This document shows, one piece after another, positions 7,598 through 11,384 of a DNA stretch of 11,384 bases (position 1 is its first letter; every line of letters begins with the position of its first letter). The position numbers and the translations under genes are program-made. The stretch comes from Pseudomonadota bacterium (lineage in GTDB: Bacteria > Pseudomonadota > Gammaproteobacteria > Burkholderiales > Thiobacillaceae). The notes under the pieces were generated by a model, which worked only from the letters and a program-made list of their open reading frames with translations, made no database searches and had not been told where the DNA came from. The stretch covers positions 1 to 11,384 of the forward strand of contig JAJZTV010000044.1 in the NCBI GenBank assembly GCA_021847385.1. The letters run 5' to 3'.

Positions 7598-7661
7598 ACG
7601 CCCCCCTGGGCTGCCGGAGGCTAGCGGTTGCATCGGAGGGCGGGGCCGAGGATGCACGAGC

Positions 7662-8585
7662 TTATTCAAATTTCTGGCCGGCATGGAGTGGATTGCCCGC
7701 CAGAAAGGCGGCCAGCGGCAGGCGCTTACCGCCGGCCTTCTGCAACTCCAGCAAGTCCAGCGCGCCGTCAGCGCAGGCGACGCACAGGCGATCGCGGCCC
7801 AGCGCGACGATCTCGCCCGGCTGGCCGCGGGCGTCGGCAAGGTGCGCACGCCAGACCTTGACCGCTTCGCCGCCGAGCTGGGCATACGCCCCTGGCACCG
7901 GATTGAAGGCGCGGACCTGGCGATCGATCTCTGCGGCCGACCGGCGCCAATCGATCGCCGCGTCGGCTTTGCCGATCTTTTTCGCATAGGTCGCCTGCGC
8001 CTCGTCCTGGGCCTCGGCGCTCACCGCGCCGGTTTGCAGGCGCGGCAGCAGCGCGACGATCTCGCGGGCGCCCAGCTCGGCCAGCTTGTCATGCAAGCTG
8101 CCCGCGGTGTCGTCGGCCAGAATCGGCAGCGCCGCACGGCTCAGCATCGCGCCGGTATCGAGCCCGGCATCCATCTGCATCAAGGTGATACCGGTTTCCC
8201 TGTCGCCGGCCTCGATCGCGCGCTGGATCGGCGCCGCACCGCGCCAGCGCGGCAGCAGCGAGGCGTGGATGTTGACGCAACCCAGGCGCGGGATATCGAG
8301 CACGCCTTGCGGCAGGATGAGGCCATAGGCCGCGACGATCATCAGATCGGCCTGGGCCGCGACGATCGGGGCCCAGGATTCGGAGTCTTTCAACCGCTCC
8401 GGTTGCTCAATATGCAGGCCTTGCTCCAAGGCCAAGGCCTTGACCGGGCTGGCCTTGAGCTTCATGCCGCGCCCGGCCGGGCGATCCGGCTGGGTCAACA
8501 CCAGCGGGATGTCGTGGCCGGCGGCGATCAAGGCCGCCAGGGCCTGGGCGGCGAATTCGGGGGTACCGGCGAAGATGAGGCGCAT
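7662..8585 (-). CDS. fmt: Methionyl-tRNA formyltransferase
   Basis: Transfers a formyl group from 10-formyltetrahydrofolate to initiator Met-tRNA in the cytoplasm. It has 307 residues from the chosen ATG, against about 315 in E. coli. The N-terminal Rossmann-type domain starts MRLIFAGTPEFA. The catalytic and folate signature is NIHASLLPRWRGAAPIQ, with N105 and H107, and D143 is in MDAGLDTGAM; these match the catalytic Asn, His and Asp of the family. The C-terminal OB-like domain (about 205-300) is present. The frame stays open upstream to a GTG at 8663, but that would add 26 residues before the conserved N-terminus, so ATG 8585 is preferred. No purine-rich ribosome-binding site precedes this ATG; the space is filled by a 7-base tandem repeat. 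It is paired with def upstream, as commonly seen. Confidence 0.97.
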   Translation of the reverse strand: MRLIFAGTPEFAAQALAALIAAGHDIPLVLTQPDRPAGRGMKLKASPVKALALEQGLHIEQPERLKDSESWAPIVAAQADLMIVAAYGLILPQGVLDIPRLGCVNIHASLLPRWRGAAPIQRAIEAGDRETGITLMQMDAGLDTGAMLSRAALPILADDTAGSLHDKLAELGAREIVALLPRLQTGAVSAEAQDEAQATYAKKIGKADAAIDWRRSAAEIDRQVRAFNPVPGAYAQLGGEAVKVWRAHLADARGQPGEIVALGRDRLCVACADGALDLLELQKAGGKRLPLAAFLAGNPLHAGQKFE

Positions 8586-8589
8586 ATCT

Positions 8590-8617
8590 GCGTGAGGCGT
8601 AAGGAGTAAGGCGTGAG
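8590..8617. repeat. Four-copy 7-base tandem repeat in the fmt leader
   Basis: Plus-strand units are GCGTGAG, GCGTAAG, GAGTAAG and GCGTGAG, head to tail with no gaps. The first and last copies are identical, and the middle two differ by one or two bases. In the fmt direction the repeat is pyrimidine-rich and occupies positions -5 to -32 before the ATG, where a ribosome-binding site would be expected. The def-fmt gap is 74 bases in total. Confidence 0.75.
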
Positions 8618-8659
8618 CTGCGAATTGTACTTCGCCTCGCGCCGCAGCCCGCACGCGGA

Positions 8660-9163
8660 TCACATCGCTTCGCGCGCGCGCTTGGCCAGTTTTTGCTTGA
8701 TCCGATCCTGTTTCAAGCGCGACAGGTATTCGACAAAGACCTTGCCCTTGAGATGATCGATCTCGTGCTGGATGCAGATCGCGAGCAAGCCGTCCGCCTC
8801 CAGTTCGAACGACTCGCCACTCAAGTTCAACGCGCGGACCTTGATCCGTTCGGCCCGGGTCACCTCTTCGAAGATGCCCGGCACCGACAGGCAGCCCTCT
8901 TCATACACCGTCTCGCCGTCGGCCTCGACGATCTGCGGGTTGATGAAGGTCATCAATTGATCCTTGTTCTCGCTGACGTCGACCAGCAACAGCTGGATAT
9001 GGTGATCGACCTGGGTGGCGGCCAAGCCGATGCCCGGCGCGGCATACATGGTTTCGGCCATGTCCGCCGCCAGTTTGCGGATATGATCGTCGACCTTGTC
9101 CACCGGCTTGGCCACGATGTGCAGGCGCGGGTCGGGGTAGTGCAGTATTTTCAACAAAGCCAT
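8660..9163 (-). CDS. def: Peptide deformylase
   Basis: Removes the formyl group from the N-terminal methionine of new proteins, the step that undoes the action of fmt. It has 167 residues, near the E. coli 169. All three family motifs are intact: GIGLAATQ (44-51), EGCLSVPG (89-96) with metal ligand C91, and QHEIDHL (132-138) with ligands H133 and H137 and catalytic E134. The ATG at 9163 gives the usual start MALLKILHYPDPRLH. However, no ribosome-binding site precedes it, while an in-frame TTG at 9190 has AAGAGG five bases upstream and would add nine residues. I prefer the ATG by family alignment, but the TTG deserves attention. It is the first gene of the leftward group, transcribed divergently from the LysM gene. 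Confidence 0.97.
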   Translation of the reverse strand: MALLKILHYPDPRLHIVAKPVDKVDDHIRKLAADMAETMYAAPGIGLAATQVDHHIQLLLVDVSENKDQLMTFINPQIVEADGETVYEEGCLSVPGIFEEVTRAERIKVRALNLSGESFELEADGLLAICIQHEIDHLKGKVFVEYLSRLKQDRIKQKLAKRAREAM

Positions 9164-9179
9164 ATGCTTGGATAAATGC

Positions 9180-9197
9180 GGCAAGGGCAATCTTGCC
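9180..9197. promoter_or_regulatory. Inverted repeat in the def leader
   Basis: GGCAAG (9180-9185) and CTTGCC (9192-9197) form a six-base stem with a six-base loop. It lies between the proposed def promoter and the def ATG and encloses the alternative TTG start at 9190. It could be an RNA hairpin affecting initiation, or an operator. It may also be chance in GC-rich DNA. Confidence 0.3.
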
Positions 9198-9200
9198 TCT

Positions 9201-9227
9201 TCGATATCGAGTTGGCGTTAGTATAAC
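9201..9227. promoter_or_regulatory. Putative divergent promoter region for def and the LysM gene
   Basis: The inverted repeat GTTA-gta-TAAC (9217-9227) contains a -10-like hexamer on each strand: TATAAC on plus (9222-9227) toward the LysM gene, and TATACT on minus (9225-9220, five of six) toward def. They overlap, so polymerase could occupy only one direction at a time. Start sites near 9234 and 9213 would leave leaders of about 26 and 50 bases. The -35 elements are poor; the best on plus is TTCGAT at 9200-9205 with 16-base spacing. A perfect palindrome TCGATATCGA (9201-9210) sits beside it and could be an operator. Confidence 0.4.
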
Positions 9228-9259
9228 GAACAAGAATCGGCTCTCCGATGGGGAAAACC

Positions 9260-10348
9260 ATGCGTCTAGCACTATTCACCGTTCTCGTTGCCGCGGCCTT
9301 CGCCGCCGTGGCCGACGAGGTCCGGCTTCAGGACAATGTGCCCGACCGCTATACGGTGGCGAAGGGCGACACGCTATGGGACATCGCCGCCCGCTTCCTG
9401 AAAGACCCGTGGCAATGGCCCGAGGTATGGCGGCTGAACCGCGAGCAGATCCACAACCCGCACCTGATTTACCCGGGCGACGCGGTGGTGCTGGTACGCG
9501 GCGAGCCGCCGCAATTGATGCTCGAACGCGATGCCTTGGAGACCGTGAAGCTGTCGCCGCAAGCGCGGGCCGAACCGATCGAAGAAAAGGCAGCCGCCAT
9601 CCCCAGCATCCCCTATGAGGCCATCGCCTCCTTGCTGAACGAGGGCGGCCTGGTCAACGACCAGGAACTGGCCAGCGCACCGCGCATCCTCGGCTCCAGC
9701 GAAGGGCGGGTGCTGTTCGGCGCCGGTGACCGGGTCTATGCCACCGCCAGCAATACCAGCGTGCGGCGCTGGGAGATCGTTCGCCCGGGGCCCGCGGTGA
9801 CCGACCCCGACACGGGCGAGAATCTGGGTAATTTGCTGGTCCATATCGGCCTGATGCACATGCTCCAGCCGGGCGAACCGGCCTTGTTCGAGATCGACCA
9901 GACGCATCAAGAGGTGCTCGAACGCGACCGCCTCTACCCCTATTTCGGCGACGGCCAGATGGCCTTCGCGCCGCATGCGCCGGATAAGCCGATCCAGGCC
10001 AAGGTGGCCGCGACGCTGAATGCGGCCAAGTTGACCGGCACCTATAGCAGCGTGGTGCTGAACAAGGGGTTCAAAGACGGCCTAGAGGTCGGTCATGTCC
10101 TTGGCATCTATCGCGCCGCGCCCTCGCTGGCCGACCCGCGCTGCCTGCGCGCGGAAAAGCTGGCCTTCTTGGCCGGGCGCAGCTATACGAAAGACGAATG
10201 CAATCAACGCGACGAAGACGGCCACACCCTGCCCGATAAACGCATCGCCTTGGCCTTCGTCTATCGCGTCTTCGAAAAAGCGGCCTATGCCCTGGTCTTG
10301 AAGGGCGAGGAACCGGTCGCGCTCAAGGACGCCGTGCGCAACCCTTGA
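9260..10348 (+). CDS. Secreted LysM peptidoglycan-binding domain protein
   Basis: Exported protein of 362 residues from the chosen ATG. A Sec signal peptide (MRLALFTVLVAAAFAAVA) should be cleaved before D19. A single LysM domain follows at about 31-79, with YTVAKGDTLWDIAARF and the closing NPHLIYPGDAVVL, expected to bind glycan in peptidoglycan. The rest (about 115-355) is a conserved-looking, beta-rich region with no enzymatic motif. It carries two cysteines, C295 and C314, which could form a disulfide after export. The ATG at 9260 has GGGG seven bases before it, so it is preferred over the ATG at 9248. Genes of this type commonly sit directly before dprA in Betaproteobacteria. The exact role in the cell wall is unknown. 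It is divergent from def and overlaps dprA. Confidence 0.9.
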   Translation: MRLALFTVLVAAAFAAVADEVRLQDNVPDRYTVAKGDTLWDIAARFLKDPWQWPEVWRLNREQIHNPHLIYPGDAVVLVRGEPPQLMLERDALETVKLSPQARAEPIEEKAAAIPSIPYEAIASLLNEGGLVNDQELASAPRILGSSEGRVLFGAGDRVYATASNTSVRRWEIVRPGPAVTDPDTGENLGNLLVHIGLMHMLQPGEPALFEIDQTHQEVLERDRLYPYFGDGQMAFAPHAPDKPIQAKVAATLNAAKLTGTYSSVVLNKGFKDGLEVGHVLGIYRAAPSLADPRCLRAEKLAFLAGRSYTKDECNQRDEDGHTLPDKRIALAFVYRVFEKAAYALVLKGEEPVALKDAVRNP

Positions 10349-11384
10349 ACGCGCCGGCCGACGCCCTCCACTGGCTCGCCCTGGAGGCCGTTCCCGGCCT
10401 CGGCCCCGAAACCACCCGGCGCCTGCTCGAGCACTTCACCGACGCGAAAAGCGTTTTCGACGCCCCCGTCGGCCTGCTCAAGCCCATCGTCGGCGAGGCG
10501 CTGGCGGCCGAAATCGCCCGCGGCGTGAACGAGGCCGAACACCAAGCCGCGCTCGCCTGGTTGAACGAACCGGGCAACCACTTTCTCCCCTTTACCAACC
10601 CGGCCTACCCCGAGGCGCTACGCAATCTGCCTGATCCGCCCGCTTGGCTCTATATAAAAGGCGACCCTGCCTGGCTCAGCCGGCCGATGGTCGCCATCGT
10701 CGGCAGCCGCAATGCCACGCCCCAAGGCCGGCGCGATGCCCAGGCCTTCGCCCAGGCCCTGGCCGAGGCGGGCCTGGTCATCGTCAGCGGCTTGGCCGAA
10801 GGCATCGACACCGCCGCCCACGAGGGTGGCCTAGCCGGCGGGGGCACCGTGGCCGTGGTCGGCACCGGGCTGGATCGGGTCTACCCGGCGAAAAATCGGG
10901 CACTAGCACATCGATTGGCCGAACAGGGCGCCATCGTCTCCGAATTCGCCCTAGGGACCCAGCCCAAGCCTGGCCACTTCCCGCGGCGCAATCGCATCAT
11001 CAGCGGTCTGAGCCTCGGCGTGCTGGTGATCGAAGCGGCGCCCGACAGCGGCTCGCTGATCACCGCCCGGCTGGCGGCGGAGCAGGGCAGGGAGGTCTTC
11101 GCCTTGCCCGGCTCGATCCATTCCCCCTTGAGTCGCGGCTGCCATGCCCTCATCAAACAGGGTGCCAAGCTGGTCGAATCGGCCGCCGACATCCTTGAAG
11201 AATTGCGCTTTCAGTGGGCGCCTACTTACGTGGACACCCGCAAGCCGCCGGAAACCGACGCCCTGCTTGGACTGATGGGACCGGAACCCATGGGCCTGGA
11301 TGCCTTGGTGACGGTTTCCGGCTTGACGGTCGATACCGTTTCGGCGATGCTTCTCGCGCACGAACTGGACGGCAAGGTGGCTGC
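10345..11384 (+). CDS. dprA: DNA processing protein DprA (Smf), 3' end beyond the window
   Basis: Binds single-stranded DNA and loads RecA during natural transformation; it is also kept in many species not known to be competent. 346 codons are visible before the window ends, without a stop. An N-terminal helix-hairpin-helix-like segment (VPGLGPETTRRLLEHF, 16-31) precedes the Rossmann DprA domain. That domain shows AIVGSRNATPQG (117-128), SGLAEGIDTAAH (148-159), VVGTGLDRVYPAKN (171-184), PRRNRIISGLS (213-223) and SGSLITA (235-241). A C-terminal winged-helix (DML1-like) domain begins near 300 and is cut. The start is TTG at 10345, overlapping the LysM stop as TTGA. The next candidates are far inside conserved sequence, and family N-termini of the ALHWLAL type support this start. 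AAGGA lies 15 bases upstream, rather distant, so coupling to the LysM gene is likely. Confidence 0.95.
   Translation, partial: MNAPADALHWLALEAVPGLGPETTRRLLEHFTDAKSVFDAPVGLLKPIVGEALAAEIARGVNEAEHQAALAWLNEPGNHFLPFTNPAYPEALRNLPDPPAWLYIKGDPAWLSRPMVAIVGSRNATPQGRRDAQAFAQALAEAGLVIVSGLAEGIDTAAHEGGLAGGGTVAVVGTGLDRVYPAKNRALAHRLAEQGAIVSEFALGTQPKPGHFPRRNRIISGLSLGVLVIEAAPDSGSLITARLAAEQGREVFALPGSIHSPLSRGCHALIKQGAKLVESAADILEELRFQWAPTYVDTRKPPETDALLGLMGPEPMGLDALVTVSGLTVDTVSAMLLAHELDGKVA

Noticed and set aside
7538..7633. Small minus-strand open frame of 31 codons in the fmt-htpX gap (ending FFIDGGI).
   Set aside because: It has no ribosome-binding site, overlaps the hairpin and promoter-like elements, and belongs to a longer chance frame running against fmt.
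10644..11198. Open frame of 184 codons on the plus strand inside dprA.
   Set aside because: It is out of frame with dprA, whose conserved motifs run continuously through the region, and its translation is low-complexity Arg/Gly/Pro.

Overview
The window is a GC-rich, gene-dense piece of chromosome holding ten recognisable genes in two divergent groups. The order dprA / LysM protein / (divergent) def / fmt / htpX / rsmB / DUF4390 / ntrY / ntrX / trkA is, from general knowledge, the housekeeping layout of Betaproteobacteria (Nitrosomonadales/Rhodocyclales-like). Protein features fit this (TrkA with two RCK units, a four-TM NtrY, Fis-type NtrX). No genus can be named from the sequence alone. There are no tRNA or rRNA genes, CRISPR arrays, insertion sequences or phage genes.

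Right part, plus strand (9260 to the window end): a secreted LysM-domain protein is followed by dprA, whose TTG start overlaps the LysM stop as TTGA; dprA runs off the right edge. Left part, minus strand (9163 down to 30): def and fmt form a translation-initiation pair (deformylase and Met-tRNA formyltransferase). A hairpin plus T-tract after fmt overlaps a sequence resembling a sigma-32 or sigma-70 promoter for htpX. From htpX leftward the genes are packed almost without gaps: htpX (membrane protease), rsmB (16S rRNA m5C methyltransferase), a secreted DUF4390 protein, the NtrY/NtrX two-component system, and trkA (gating subunit of Trk potassium uptake). trkA ends 29 bases from the left edge, where trkH would be expected to follow.

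The 96-base gap between def and the LysM gene is the main regulatory region, with overlapping divergent -10-like elements inside an inverted repeat plus two further inverted repeats. No intergenic stretch exceeds 300 bases.

The most notable observation is NtrX. Its receiver and Fis DNA-binding domains look intact, but the central sigma-54-activator AAA+ domain has lost the Walker A lysine, the Walker B aspartate, both arginine-finger positions and the sensor II arginine, and has a deletion across the GAFTGA loop. It reads as a pseudo-ATPase response regulator that should not activate sigma-54 polymerase. Other points: a heat-shock-like promoter before htpX, a 7-base tandem repeat where the fmt ribosome-binding site should be, and a twin-arginine-like signal peptide on the DUF4390 protein. 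I found no wholly new multi-gene system; most of the window is ordinary core genome.
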